DNA of 64,000 nucleotides from Tamarix chinensis (Eukaryota; Streptophyta; Magnoliopsida; Caryophyllales; Tamaricaceae). Below are positions 12,649-26,560 of this stretch, one piece after another. The translations under genes were made by a program, and so were the position numbers. The notes below the pieces were generated by a model. The model saw only the letters and a list, made by a program, of their open reading frames with translations, did no database searches and had not been told where the DNA came from. Each line of letters begins with the position of its first letter. The stretch's first letter is position 1. The DNA is taken from NCBI GenBank assembly GCA_030549775.1, contig CM060171.1:8466289-8530288 (forward strand), given 5' to 3'.

Positions 12649-14196
12649 CACAGGTGTCATTGATGGTACATTGCCGCATCGTTTCGTGCCAGAATCTTAT
12701 TGATTTTTTGTCATACCCTTTTTTTTTTAGCAACTTGATCATGATTTGGTCCGATAATGTACAGTTAGGTTATATATTAAGCCAGTGTTCTTTAGGTTTT
12801 TTCAACAATTTGATCATGAGATTATTCTTTAGCTCTATTTTAATTGCTATTATATATATATATAATTATGTTAAGTATAATTTATATGGTAGATGTCCTG
12901 TTCTAAATTTCTCGTAATGACAATATGTAGGATTATTTACCTACTAGGTAGCCATATAAATATGTTATAATTTATATGTATAAATTGCAGTTAGGTTAGA
13001 TATCAATTCATCTAATAGTTTTGTGATTCTAACCGGAGTAGTAAAACGTTCAGATATATATGGGTCAAAAAAAGAAAATACAGTTAGATATGTTTATTGT
13101 ACTAGTTTGGGTACTTAGATTGACATCATTTAAATTATATTTAATAAATTAAATCTAGTTAAATAGAGGAGATGCTCGTTGTTACTATAGTGCTAGTATT
13201 TAATATGATTAATATTAGCGCTTAGTCGTATTAATTATTTTACGGAAGTAATATTAGGTGTATAGACTTCATTTTGGTGTATAATTTGATCAATCTTTTT
13301 CTCATGATTAAATATTGACTTAGAAATTATTATTATACTTTGACCTAATCTGGTGGGAAATTTTAATTTTCTTAACATATTTATCATATTTGCGTTTATT
13401 CATTATTTTTTAGTATTTTATTATTTTATTTATTCCTTTTATTATTTTCTATTTTAAAACCTCAATTAGTGTTTTTCTTATTTATTTATTTTGTTTGATT
13501 TAAAGTTTTTATTTTTATTATTTTTGAGCTAGTTAAATATAGGTGAGCTATCTTAATTTTTGGTATATAACGATACCTTTATTTGCTAGTACTACAATTG
13601 TCAATAAGAGGATTTAAATTATGTGCAGGCTATGACCCTACCATTATATAATTTCAAATACTGACCCCACATTTTTAAATAAAAAATCATAAAATTTATT
13701 CCATTTTTATCATACTTGTTGAACATATTCATTATAATTTTTTTTATAAATCTTATAAAAATATCCATGTGTTTAAAAATAAGAATTATAAAACTACAAA
13801 AGTAAATTTATGCTTATAAATAAAAATTATAAATTACAAAAGGGACCCCATTTTTATATATAATTTGTATATACAAATTATAAATTACAAAAAATAACAC
13901 CATGTACCTTAATAAAATATATAAAATAATAAAAAAACCCATGTAATTAAGTAAAGTTCTTAAAATTATAAAAAATAACCTTAGGTATACTTTATAAGTT
14001 ACTTTCGGGTCCATGATATAAAAATTGCTCAAAGTAGTCTAGAATGAAATTTGCTATAATTATCTTACTTTCCTTTTATTTTATGCCTAATTGATTCCAT
14101 CTTAAACTTTCTTAACATTGGCAAGTTTTCTATTTATAATTTATTAAATGTTTTTACTTTCCATATGTGTCCTTAACTATTAGTTTTTTTGACATG
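12649..14196. other. AT-rich intergenic DNA downstream of POLH
   Basis: This begins with the POLH 3' untranslated region, whose exact end I cannot place. The rest is AT-rich, with short imperfect repeats around 13660-14030 containing several similar AAATTACAAAA-type units. No gene, RNA or element was recognised. Confidence 0.5.
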
Positions 14197-14198
14197 TA

Positions 14199-14370
14199 CT
14201 TCCTTCGTTACAAAGCATAGGGTTGTAGTTTTCAACTTTGTTTTCGTTATTTAGTAAAAATATAATGATAGCTATTAAAATTTACCTTCGTATTCTTTAT
14301 TTATTTCGACTTTATAATTTTATCACTTAAAAATGAACCTTTAAAACCTTATAATGTGGAACAAACCGAG
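14199..14370. mobile_element. Stowaway-like MITE with TA target duplication
   Basis: The ends CTTCCTTCGTTACAAAGCAT and (reversed) CTCGGTTTGTTCCACATTAT are diverged versions of the CTCCCTCCGTTCCAAAATAT Stowaway terminus. TA dinucleotides flank both sides (14197-14198 and 14371-14372). The length of 172 bp and lack of coding capacity fit the family. Confidence 0.6.
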
Positions 14371-14559
14371 TATGAATTATTTTCTAGTATAATAATTTAT
14401 TAATAATACTGATAAAGTATAATTTAATGATTAAAACTAATTTTTGAACATCTATTTATAATGATTGTAATTATTTATATAATATTTTGTACTTGTATTG
14501 ATGAATCATAAAAACATCATTATTATATAACTATGAGGGTTGTTATATGCACTCCTAAA

Positions 14560-15926
14560 TTACTAAGTTTACACCCCACAACACCCATTATTTTTTTGTT
14601 TGACCATTTTGACATTTTTCTTTTCTCCCCTCTTCTTCTCTTTGCCTCTCTTTCATCTGTTCTTATCAATTAATCTTCAACATTTAATTCACTCAATCGT
14701 CAATACACTAATTATAATATCTCAAATTTTAACCTAAGCCTAATATCAAATAATTATTTTTTTAACCTAATGTTAGGTAATTAATATTTTTATTTTATCT
14801 TTATTCCTTAATCTTAAATCTAAATCTAATTTTAACATTAATTCTAGATGATTGATGCTTTAACTTAAACCTAACCTTAGATGATTGATGACTTAATTTT
14901 TTTTCTCCTAATTCCTTAATATTAAATTTAAACAAAATTCTAATCTTAACCCTAAATTCCTTCTTCTTTTCCTTTCTTCTTCCTCCTTTTCCCCTTTTTT
15001 CTTTTTTTTTTCCCTTTTCCTTCTCCTCCTATCCTGATTAGCCTTTTCCCCTTTCCTCTTCAAGCCATGACTCCTATTCATGCATAACTTTCCCTTCTCA
15101 GCACCTGCCCCTTACACCTGCTCCTTGCAACCTAGCCCACCAACATCACGCAACACGACCTATCCCTTTCCTTCCCAATCTGTGTCACGTGGGGAAAAAC
15201 CCATGCCACAACATGCCTTCCCCCTCCACCTTTAGCCTTCCCCATTCCAAATCTTCACCTCGTCCCCCTTAAATACCCTCTTCTCTTCACTTCTTCCCTT
15301 TCATTTCATTCAGATTTTCAAGCCCACCATGACCATCTCCTTTAATTCCTTCTCCTTCCTTCCACTACCTCATTCTGGTTTCATTCAACCATCACCAACA
15401 CTACCATTCATCATCAGCATCCATTGAGCACCTCCATTTTTTCCAGTAACCTATGACCATCTACCTCCCTATCAATCACCCCCTCATTTAGTTCCATTCG
15501 CACTGTTGACAAGCATTGACCCATCCTCCTTTTCTTCCATCCAAACACCCTTATTTTTGGCTTCATTGATCGCATAACCTTGCATATTTCCTCACATGGC
15601 CATGCACTTTCTTCACATAGCTAGTATGACCTTCTTTGCACAGTCCATGCACTATTCTTCACCAAGTCGTGCAGTGTTTTGTGCATCGACGTGCCCTTCA
15701 TAGCCTAACTAACTAGCACCAACCATTTACCTCTCCTTTAGTTCCACTTCTGTCATCACCACCATTCCCACACTACATCATACCACCTCTTACGTCACTT
15801 CTTCATGCCACACCCACTCCCTTGTGTCAATCACTCACACCACCCCCATCCACTAACATGAGGACCTCATGTAGCAGACCCTAACTATGTGAGTCCCTCA
15901 CAAAATCAGTTCCTTGTGGCACCATT
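14560..15926 (+). repeat. Pyrimidine-rich LTR-like remnant
   Basis: A strand-asymmetric C/T-rich stretch resembling the U3 portion of the long LTRs at 16641-23307 and 39232-44984, including a CCTTAAATACCCTC motif near 15270 where those LTRs have a TATA-box region. No LTR ends were found, so this is a fragment or a separate degenerate copy. Short open frames here are low-complexity artefacts. Confidence 0.45.
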
Positions 15927-17021
15927 TATAATACCCCATCTTTTTGTAAATTTTGTTGAATGAGAAATTATGGCATTTGTTGATGTTCAATTTTGTTTTG
16001 GAACTATAATTGAGTTTTGAGAAAGTAGGATTTGAATAAGCTTTGAAAATTTTATAACATTAGTTTCACGCGAACCGATCGATTGGTTTGTTATTCCAGC
16101 TAGATGGTTTTGCTCAACCTAACTGATCGACTGGTCTGTAGAACAATCGATTGGTAGGCCAAATTGATCAACTGATTTGTCAAACTAAATACATTGTTTA
16201 AACTCAACTTTTTGGGAAAACTCCTTATACCAAAATAAAACCTTGATAACCACATTCCAAGTTGTTCATAAAGAATCTTAGCTTTTCTTATCATGCATTT
16301 GGCCCAAAATTCTACCTCAAATAGATGTGAAGAGTTCGATTGGGACAATTGAGGGGGAAGGTAACCTTAACTTTATCTTCTTCGATTGGTCTCCTCTACA
16401 CACTTCTAAAATTGTTACTTCAATTCCATACCTGCTTTACTTAGATGGGAAATTCCTTCACACTGATTTTTTATTTCCCCTCTCATGTTTGGCATTTCTG
16501 GGCTAAATTGACCTACACCTCTCCAAAAATCACCATTTCAGCTCGGGAAGAGAGGTCGATCTATCTTGGACAAAATCTGCTTGTTCAACTTATATTCGAA
16601 TAGTTGGAATTAGGGTTTTTGATCTGTGCCTAACCACACTTGTAATACCCCAAAATTTTAAAATCTAAAATTTAATTATTAACAAAATAATTTAACCTAA
16701 TTTTGAGATTTTATTTTAATTAATGAGTCTAAAATAATTTATAGGCAATTTATATTAATTTTATTTATTTATATAATTAATTATTTATTTTATTATTGGC
16801 ACTAAGCCAAATTTTATCTTAAAAACCTAAACTAAATCCCACAATTTTCTTTTCCCCCCCTTTCATTTTCTTTTTCCTTCTTTTCTCCTTTTCCTTTTCT
16901 TCCTTCTTATTTTTTTTATTGTTTCCCTTCTTCTTATTCTTTTTTTTTGAGCCGCGCCACTCCTTGACCTAGTTTTTTTGCTTTTCTTCTTTCTCTCCTT
17001 TCTCCCTAGGCGATCTAGACC

Positions 17022-20000
17022 TGTAATACTCCAAAAATTTGCATAGCCCAATCCTACGGTATTAACACCCTAATTTGATTCTAATATCAAGAAATCTTAT
17101 TATTAGCCTTAACCAAATTTCTTAATCCCAAAATTTTAACTAAAACCAAAACCTTGATTCGGATAAACCGTAATTAGTAAACCAAAATCAAAACTCGCTA
17201 ACCATTAATCTAAATTAATTGGCTAATTTGAAATTACCCAATTTAACCCTAATCCCCTAACCCTTCTCTCTTTTCCTTTTTTGTTCTCCTTTTCTTTTCT
17301 TCCTTTCTTCCCTTTTCTTCCTTTTTCTTTTCTTTTCTTTTCCTATCTTCTCTTGCGCCGATTTTGTGGCGTGAGAGATTTGGCCGCCTCTGCACCACCC
17401 CTATCATCTTGTCTCCACATGCACCATCCCTACCACCCCTCATGCTGCCTTCTTCTTCTTCTCTTCCTCTACGCACCGCCATCATTTCCCCTGCCACTCT
17501 TCTTCTTCCTTATTCTTTCTTCTTATTCTTTTTGGTGCTCTATTTCAACCGATAGCCACCGTCATGATCACACTCCCTGCTTTTATCTCCCGTGCACGTC
17601 TTCTTCATCATCATCACCCCTCATGCCTCTGTCTGATCTCCATTGATTTCAACCATCACCATCACCCTATCATTTTTCTTTTCTTCTTCTTTGCAGATCA
17701 TCATCGTCATCGTCGTCGTCACCCCTGCCATTTTCTCCTCCAAGGCATGCCACCTTACTAGTATATATACCCCTCCATCCCTCTATTTTATTATCATCCC
17801 TCAGCTCCCCAACCTTCTTCTCTTCTTCCTTCTCCTTCCTCCTTCTTCTTCTTCCTCCTTCTTTCCTATTTTCAACATTCGAACCACCCAAGCCACCACC
17901 GAGCACCACCCAAGCCACTACTCACCACCATTTGGTTGGTGGATCGATCACTAAGCTTACCCCGACATTCCCCATCGCCGTCGTAGGTCATCACACCGAC
18001 TACTGCCTCTTTTTCCTTCTTCTTCCTCTCATGTGTTGCAGCGTTGCAGAGTGCATGGTAGGTGCATTGCCTGCTGCATGGCCGTGCAACGCTCAAATTC
18101 CCTGCTGCACAACCGTACAAATCCTACACCATCTAGTCGTGCTTCTTTTTTTTCTATTGGCCTAGTGCTACATAGCCGTGCAATTCTTGCATCGCCTGGC
18201 TATGCGTCTTTTCTTCCCTAGAACTATTATGCACTATTGCTACATAACTATGCAACTTTTGCACCGCTAAGCCATGTAACTTTTTTTTTGCTGTGCACCC
18301 CTATTTTCACCCCAAACCTTGTCTGAACACCACCAAAATTTAACCATAACTCCACCACATATTTTTCTAGACTTCCATACAATTCAAGCTTCCATTTGAC
18401 TCTAGTAAATTTCATTTTTACCCTTCTCTACCTTAACTTCCCTCTTAATTTTGAATCTTCGATCCTAATTGTATTTTATCTTCTATTCGTAGGTGATCTT
18501 TCGGTGATCTCGGAGGAGGTATAGGATTTACATGTATAGAGCTCGATGTCCTTGTTGGTAAGGATACATGTTGTAGCTAGGGATTGATGTGATACTTGTA
18601 TTTTTGTATATGTTTTTGTGTTGAGTATGTTGTACTGAATAATCTATTTATGGAAATGCTATGAAATGATATTCTTGAGAGTAATAAAGTTATGTAAGTA
18701 CATATTTGGGTATAATGTTGGATATAAGGTATCTATGGGGAACTAAGGATATGTACTTTGGGTAATGATTGGAAATGTATATGTTTTAGGTTTTATAAGG
18801 CTTTGGGAGAATACGATTGTCTTGATTTCCCTAATGATATTATGATCATTTGAGGATTATTACATGGTCGTACTTATATGGTTCAGTTGTATGTCTTGCA
18901 CTTTTATGAGTTCAGCATAATAATATATAATCAACTCTGAATAAGGTACTGATTATTTAAAGTGAAAGATCACATAAGTCGGGCTAAGGTGTTTATATGG
19001 GTCTGTTCCAGTGGATAATAATGGTGGCTCAAGTGTGTTGTCCTCGAAAGGTGCTTTAGTTTGTTCCACCAGATTAAGAATAATGGGGCCCCATACCCAA
19101 CATGAATGAAAATATAATTAATAGTTAAAATATAAATGGAAATATATTAATCATTTAAAGTGAAAGACTACGTGAGTTAAGACCAAGGTGATGAGTCCGT
19201 TCCACCGGATAATAATAATGGCTTGGGTTTATTGTCCCTGAGAGGTGCTTCAGACCGTTCCACCGGTTTAATAATAGTGTCTTAGGAGCATTTTCCTTTG
19301 ATAGGTGTTGGATCCGTTCTACCAGATAATAATAGTGGCTCAGGTGTGTTATCCTTGAGAGGTGTTTCAGACCGTTTTACCGGTTTAAGAATAGTGGGGG
19401 TCCCTGAACTCAACGTAAATAAAAGATTGGAATATGGTATATCTAATGAAAGACATAGAATCAATAACCATTTGGCATTCTTTGATTTACGCAAGTATGA
19501 TTTTCTTATGAGAATTCTTGTAACTCTGCTTGACTGTACCGCTATCTTACTCAGTACGTTGCGTACTGATCATCCATTTCATGGGTGTTGCTCAATCCAA
19601 TGAGTAGATGACCTACATGTTTATGTGCAGGTTGATGAGGATCAGGTAGATGAATTCTCAGCCTTTGATGTGATATATGTGGAGGAGTGGTTTATTTGTA
19701 TAAGAGTTTGGTCTTAAAGTCATGTTATCCAGATGATGGTTTTGCTTGGATACCTTATTGGACTCTTAGTTCCATGGGATCCCTTTTGTTATATTTTGAT
19801 ATTGTATTCGGAGTTGATCTCTAAATAATTATTTGATGTTATTAAAAGTTGTCTCGTCTTTTTCGATTATGTTTTAAATTTTCTAATCGTTTTACCTTTT
19901 GATTGACATAAGGATGGCGGGGTAATCCGGTCTTATGTCAATTACGGTGGTAACATTCAACTATTTGATTATACCCTTCTACTTAAAACAAAATTTTTCA

Positions 20001-20023
20001 GTAATAAATTTTGAGGTGCTACA
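17022..20023 (+). mobile_element. Nested solo LTR (3.0 kb) with perfect AGACC target duplication
   Basis: The ends are TGTAATACTCC and ...GAGGTGCTACA. They are flanked by identical AGACC at 17017-17021 and 20024-20028. The 3002 bp hold no gag or pol, no primer-binding site and no internal second LTR, so it is a solo LTR left by intra-element recombination. Internal order is a C/T-rich kilobase (17250-17900), a TATATATACCCC motif near 17763, then a minisatellite at 18990-19400. The intact duplication shows it inserted after its host LTR. Confidence 0.8.
18990..19400. repeat. LTR-internal minisatellite (CCACCGG...AATAATAGTGG type)
   Basis: Diverged tandem units each contain GTTCCACCGG (or a variant), then ATAATAATAGTGG and CTC(A/G)GG(T/A)G, followed by a GTTGTCC / GAGAGGTG segment. 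At least three copies can be followed. The reverse complement of the same core recurs in the large LTR at 39930-40390. Confidence 0.7.
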
Positions 20024-20039
20024 AGACCCTTCTCCTCTT

Positions 20040-20990
20040 TGTTTGCTTTTCCCTTAGGCGGCCAAGCCCATTTCCCCCTTTTATTTCTATCCCTTTTCCT
20101 CCCCTTATTTTTCTTTTTGCCTGCCCTCTTCATGTTGCTATCATCCCCTTCCATTTTCGTCCTCTATACCTGCGCCCTGCACATCGCCTTCCCTTCCCAT
20201 CTTTCCCTTCTCAGCCATGCTGGGCCATATACGTTGGCATGCACCCCTACACCTAGCCACCTACTCTCCTCCACCTACTCGTCCTGCCCTGCTGATTGCA
20301 ACCGCCCCCTCTCCTCTATACAACCATGCATGCCAAACCCCCTGTCATGTTCCCAACTCTCTCAACTCCCTTGCCTATCTATAAATACCCCCTTCGACCT
20401 CCTGCTCTTCTTTTCCTCTTTACCAACCACCCTCCCATATTTCTTCTCTCCCCTCCCTTCCATTCCACTCTAGTGTCGTGCCGTCGCCATTAACACCCAA
20501 CCACTCTACCATGCCACCCCTCTTCCCTACCTATGCCCTACTACACCTATAGAGCTCCCTTTCCCCTCCTTCTTCCTTTATCCTCTTCCTTTGAGCTTGT
20601 AGCCATTGCAGGCTGTGCCTTCCACCAAAGCCATCCACTCTTCCCTTCCTCCCCACCACCATGCCTCAGCCACCCTACATATGTACCCCTAGCATGTGCA
20701 ACCACCCCTAGCAGTCCCCTTTCTCTCCCCCTCCTTTTTCTCCTCCCTATCGATTGCGTGCCACCTTACCTCACTGTCGGCCACCAGATCCACCACCACT
20801 AACCAATGCACACTCTAGCCTATCCTAGTGCCATCATCACCCTTGACCCCACACTGCTAACCCTAGCCTTTCTTCACCAAAACTCAATCACCTTCATTGC
20901 CTTGCCGCAACACAATTTTTCTTCCCCAATTTTGTCACATCCACTCCCTTCCTCTCCTTAAGTTTTCTTTATACTAGGTTTCTCTTTATT
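20040..20990 (+). repeat. Pyrimidine-rich LTR segment with TATA-like box
   Basis: About 1 kb of C/T-rich DNA within the solo LTR at 16641-23307. CTATCTATAAATACCCC near 20375 is a plausible LTR promoter TATA box. The many open frames rich in Ser, Pro, Leu and Phe are composition artefacts. Confidence 0.5.
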
Positions 20991-23900
20991 CCCTAAAAAA
21001 AAGGAAAATAAAATATAAATTGTGTAGATTCCTATTTTCTAGGTATTGTTCCAATGATAATGGAAGAGGATACATAGGTCTTATGTGCTTAGAGACCAGA
21101 GTTGCTCTAATAAGGATACAATCATAACTAGGGCTTTATATGACCTTTTTATGTGTTAAATGAAGATATGCATAAAATTTTAGATGATTCTAGGGTTATA
21201 TGTGCAGCTTGACATGGTAATAATTAAAGCTAGGAAGATGTATGGATATGATTGTATTGGTTTAGGTGTAGATGTGTATCTCTATTTTATGACACTGCGT
21301 GTTTGAAAAGTTTGGGGAGTCCTTGTGTTAAATTTTTTGTAACATAGGTAGGGTTTTGAGAACTGGGGATATTTTGGTTAATATTGGGAATGTAAACAAG
21401 GTACTTTAGGGTGTGTAGTGGCCTAAAATAATTTGAAGGTGCTGTACAAAATAACTTGGAAAAAATAAAGAAGCTTAGGGTAATTACAATATAAGAAGGA
21501 ATAACCATGCATGGGTTGAGTAAAACCTAAGGGGAGCTATGGCCATAGGCGAGTAAAGTAGGGGTTTGTTGCTAATAAGAGGATATAGGGATTAATGATG
21601 ACATTTTTGGGTATCATTGCACATTTGGGGATCCCTTAGAGTACTAAGGGATGAAAGGTTGTAAAAAAGGTAAAACTAGGATTTTGGGAGGTTAAAGCAT
21701 GAAACCCTAGGGATAGGATATTATCAAGTATATAAAACGGGGGAGTTGGGCTCTAACCATGGATTATGATATTAACCACGCCATTCGGGGAATGTATACC
21801 AATTTTAATAGCCATGTGGGATAAGTGGGAGCAGTTATAACCACAATGAGGAATTAGGGTTTCGAGAGAGGTTTGATTTGGAAGGTTATTATCACATGTG
21901 CAAAATAGAGGAGTTAGGATAAAAAATTTGAGGGGATGAATAAAAATAGTAATATCCATGGGTATGGAAAATTAGGGCTAAAAAAGTAGTAGAGAAGGGG
22001 CTAGGCTAACTAGGAAAAAATTAAGGTTTTAAGGAGTAACCCTAGAGGCCCGTTACTATCATATGTGAGAAATGGGGGTAATAGGCCATGAACCTTGAAA
22101 AAGGGGTTTCTAATGAGAGTTTTGGGTTTGTTGGGTAAATTGGAAAGTCAAACGGACACTGGGGGTAAGGATGTACCTAGGATTATGAAATTAGGGTTTA
22201 AGAAGGAATAGGATTGTTTTAGGATGGTAGTAGGGCAAGAGCCATGCAGGGGGTAGGCGTTCATGTTGTGTGTTGAATCCAAAATAAATAAAACACGAAT
22301 AATAAAACAATCAATTAAAGTGAAAGATCACTTGAGTCGAGTTTAGTTGTACTTGTCGATCCATCGATGAAAATAATGACCAGGAGTGTCTTACCTTGGA
22401 AGTTGTACCCTACCATTCCATTGGTGAGAATAATCTTTAGCTCAAGTAAATTAAACCATCATATGATACCTTTGAAAAAGACACTAATTACTTACAGTGG
22501 AACACCACATGGGTCAAGATCAACTGTACTTTGTTTACCAGTCCACTGGTGAGAATAGTGGCCAGGAGCACTCTGCCTTGGGATTTTACTTTATTTACTA
22601 TTCCACTAATGAAATTATTATCTGATAGCATTCCATCCTGAGGTTGTACTTTGATTACCATTCCATCGGTAATAATAGTGGAATCCCTAAACCTACGTGG
22701 AATAAATCATGAGTTGACTATTTATTACCCTAATACCTTGAATTCTGATAATAATGAATGAACTGATATGATCTACTTATGCGCATGACATTCCTTTTTA
22801 TGGTGTTATTAATATCTCTAACCCGCTTGACTGTATTGTTACTTTACTCAGTACTTAGTGTGCTGATCACTCCTATTATGGGTGTTACTCATTCCTACGA
22901 GTAGAGACCCCTTCTAAGCTTGTGTAAGTGAATGAGGATTCCCTAGACAACTTTGCTACATATGATGCTATGATCGAGGTAGAGTGATGCTATTGTGTTC
23001 AGGGATGGGGACCAGAGATAGTGACATCCGCCTATTATCTTTATCAGTTTTCTTCACATTAATGTTTTTAGTTAAACATTATTTGTGTATTTCAGTACTC
23101 CTTTTGGAAATAAACACCTAACCTTATTTATGATATGAATTGCTACTTTTCTATACTTATCATGATTTGTGTACCATTTTGTATTATCTTGTAGTGGGTA
23201 TAAAGATGGCCTAGGGCCATACTTATACCGATTACAATAGTAACACTCCCATTATGGTTGGATAGTCTTACGTTAAAAAAAATGTTTCAAAATTTTGGGG
23301 TGTTGTAAAACTTGTGATTGTATAGATTTGTTGGCGATAAATAGCCCTAATTTCCCATTCTATTCACCTTTCTTTCAGCTACCAAAATAGTCAAACTCCC
23401 TTTTACTATGTGATCTTTTCCTTAAGATCGAGGATTAGTTTGATTCCCTTCCATTCTTCAGATTCTTTCTCTAGATCCTTCTTGTTTATATTTAATTAAT
23501 GGAGGGTTAGATTTAGGAGGAAGTTGAGTCACCTTTTTTTTGAAGAAATCCTCTATGTTTTCTGTTTAGCTTGGTAAGTCATTTTCTTCTTCAAATTCAA
23601 ACTCTGACTTACAAAAGTATGTATTGAAAATTTGAAGCTTTGACTCTTTTTATTTTTTATTTTTTAAGGTTTTGAAAGTTGAGGATTTTTATAGGTTGAT
23701 TTTTCTTAGTTTAGAGAAATTTTTCTTGAACCAAGTAAGTAATTCTTACTTCTGAAATGTAACTTGGTTAAGCTTATGTGTGATGAAATCTTTAAAGTCC
23801 TGATTGGTATGAGTATTTGGTTTCATATTTGGTACTTGTGGATGAAGTTATGAATTTTGAGATGAATGAATGATTTTAGAAAAAAAAAGGTTGGTTTGAT

Positions 23901-24849
23901 TTATTGTGGAATATGTAACTGTTGTAAGCTGGAAAGTGTTAACATGATGTCAGTCCATGTTTCAATTGGGTGTGGTGGAGAATTTTAAGAATGATTTGCA
24001 TGAAACTATTCATGCTTATTAAGTGCAAACTTATAGGTTAGTTAAGTCAAACTAATCGAGTGATCCTTAAAATAGTCAACTAGTTAACCCAACCCATCAA
24101 CTTGTAGGTATATGATGACCTTATTCTTGCTCTCTACTTAAACCCATTATCTGGTTTGATAGAGCTAAATTGGTCTCTGAACAGTTGTCCGGTTTGGCCA
24201 AACTGATCGATTAGTTTGAGGGAACTATGGGTTTAACCAAGCCAAACTAATCAAATGGTCGGCTAAAATCGATCGACTGGTTCACCCAATCGATCAACTG
24301 GTTCACCCAATCGATCGACTGGTTTGGCCAAGCTGTGTGATGTTGATTTCTTGACTTGGATATGCTTTAAGATTGTAACTAAAGTTGTTCTATGACAATG
24401 TAATGAGTAAAATATATTTGTTGACATGGATTAACAACCTAATAGATGACATAAATGAATCATAACTTATGACATACTCAATGGTCGTTGTAAATGCCTT
24501 GATGGGTAAACCTGAGTAAGTATTTGATTACTCAAAAAGGGAAATGAAATCTAAAAATTGGCTTGAATGGATTAATCTCATGAATTTGGTTATTGTTGAG
24601 TAAGCATTAATGTAAATCCCACACATAGTTGGGAATTGTAAGGGTTAATATGGAATAAGCAAATGGATGTCTTGTTTTTGTATTGTGTTGGCCTTCTCTA
24701 ATCACGTAACCTTGAGAATAATATACTAATCATGTAAAGTGAAAGAAAATTGAGATATATATGGGTTTGGGTTACTCGATCCTCGATTAGCTACTAGAGG
24801 TTAGTCTACTTTTGGGTGTTATTGGTGCCTTTGGGTGAGATCATAGTAG

Positions 24850-26560
24850 TGTAACACTCCCAATTTTGAACGAAAAACTTTTATTTTTAAGACAATGCAG
24901 AAGCATTTGGAAAATAAAACTAGATAATGTTACCATCACATCAAGAGAGAGGTGTGACCATCACCTAGCCGATAATGTAATGCAAAATTAAATAATGAAC
25001 GAAAAGATGTATGCTCACAATATTAATGCGATAATACAAGATAATAGAGGTGAGAACGATAGTATAGATATAAAGAGTATGATAGTTTATAAATCCAAAT
25101 ATAGGAAATTGAGCCAAGAGTTTAAATAATTGGAAGAATAAAAACTTCCCAACGTAGTGGGTAAAACACCTCAAATCATTTAGCCTAACTCTTAGGAATA
25201 AACATAAAACTCTGACCTGAAGCAATAGCCCACTAATGATCCATGTCATAACCCTCAACATACTTTAACTGTGAGCCATACCCCTACAAATCATCCATTT
25301 CTCCCTAAACTAGAAGCTGTATGATCACAATGACCACACAAGTGTATTATTAGTACGGTGAAGCACTGGTAAAATATACTACCTAAAATATGGTAAGGCT
25401 CATGCAGCACATTGAAGTCATATAGTAGTATGGTGATAAGCATACCAATACAATTTAACACTTAGTCTCATTGTAGTAATATAACAAGACGTGCTTATAT
25501 GGAAATCACAGAAGGATAACAATATGGTAATTGTGTCACAATCCATATAATACAAAACATATTAGAATTCTCCCTTTAGTGACCATACAGTTTTTAGTTA
25601 ATAGGATAGTTTGTTTGACCACACATAGTTCTCTACCGTGAACAAAAGTCATGGAAACACCAATAATCACAATGGGCTATCACACCCACCACACGGGGTC
25701 AGGATACATGAAAGGGGATTTTCTTTGGGGATATCCTACCCATCACACATCGAGTGCACCTGTCATGAGGACTAAAAGGTTGGGATACTACATCCACCAT
25801 AGGGGGTCAAGATTCCTCAAAGGGGATTTTCTTTAGGGATATCACACCCATCACACATCGAGTATACCTACCACGAGGGCTAATACAAATTTAGATACCA
25901 CACCCATCAGACCTTTAATGCCTCTATTGCGATGGATAAAAAGTTGGGATACCATACCCGCCTAAGCAATGAACAATACGAAGTGCTAGAGGGCTTGTAC
26001 TGGGATATCTCACTCACCTATACTTGATATTGATACTGGCTTACCATAGTGTAATCCTATACCTCAAAAATATAACGTGATAGAGAATAAAATAGGTTCT
26101 TGGTGAAAAATATAACCACAAGGTGACCCACTCACTAACTCCCAGTTAGCTACCCCAAGAGTCGAAGAAAAAGGCTCAAACAGAATCTTATCCCATTATT
26201 ATATATTTTGAAGTGATATCAGAAATCACAAATAAAATCCACAAATAACTAAATGGGTGTTTCAAAGTGATAACACCAAACACAATTAAATTCCATTATT
26301 AACAAACTTGGGTGTTTCCAATTGATAACACCAAACACATCACAATGCATAAAAGTTACCAATTAGATGTTTAGATATGACACCAAACTCACACAAATTC
26401 GAAGTCTCAAATACCATCATTATGATTCTTATTAAATTCAGGGTAATCATAGTTGAAATCACATTTTAAATGTTGTAATTACACAAAGTTATTAACATAA
26501 AAGGTCCAAGAGAATAAAAATAATTTATAAACGAACCAGGTGGCATTTAGTCGGACTAGT
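24850..26560 (-). repeat. Antisense LTR fragment
   Basis: This begins with TGTAACACTCCC, the reverse complement of an LTR 3' end of the same broad family, and stops where the gypsy LTR starts at 26561. It may be continued by the antisense LTR piece at 33791-37030, with the gypsy element inserted between them. The expected outer 5-bp duplication (AGTAG against TTGAT) does not match, so that is unproven. Confidence 0.5.
25640..25970. repeat. Tandem minisatellite inside antisense LTR fragment
   Basis: About three imperfect units carry CACACCCA(C/T)CACA, GGGGTCA(A)G, AAAGGGGATTTTCTTT and GGGATAT. The unit is roughly 110-140 bp. One open frame spans it by chance. Confidence 0.65.

Larger units (their letters stand above)
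16641..23307 (+). mobile_element. Solo LTR (about 3.66 kb) interrupted by a second LTR
   Basis: The left end is TGTAATACCCC and the right end is ...TTTTGGGGTGTTGTA, matching the TG...CA ends of this LTR family with one decayed base. The flanks ACACT (16636-16640) and AAACT (23308-23312) agree in 4 of 5 bases. No primer-binding site, coding region or second LTR of its own is present. It has a pyrimidine-rich segment with CTATCTATAAATACCCC near 20375 (a probable TATA box), then a GATCCATCGG-type minisatellite. The 17022-20023 insertion splits it. Confidence 0.65.
15927..24849 (+). repeat. Older LTR fragment surrounding the nested solo LTRs
   Basis: This starts with a degraded TATAATACCCC end at 15927 and resumes after the inserted LTR at 23308. 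Both halves (16070-16180 and 24180-24340) carry the same ATCGATCGACTGGTT-type short repeat. It runs to 24849, where an antisense LTR beginning TGTAACACTCCC abuts it. About 2.3 kb belongs to this layer. The right end is missing, so the element is truncated. Confidence 0.45.

Noticed and set aside
17281..18221. Several short open frames rich in Ser, Leu, His and Phe
   Set aside because: They overlap each other in all frames within a pyrimidine-rich LTR block, so they are composition artefacts.
19298..19603. 101-residue open frame in the nested solo LTR
   Set aside because: It reads through the LTR minisatellite and has no relation to retrotransposon proteins.
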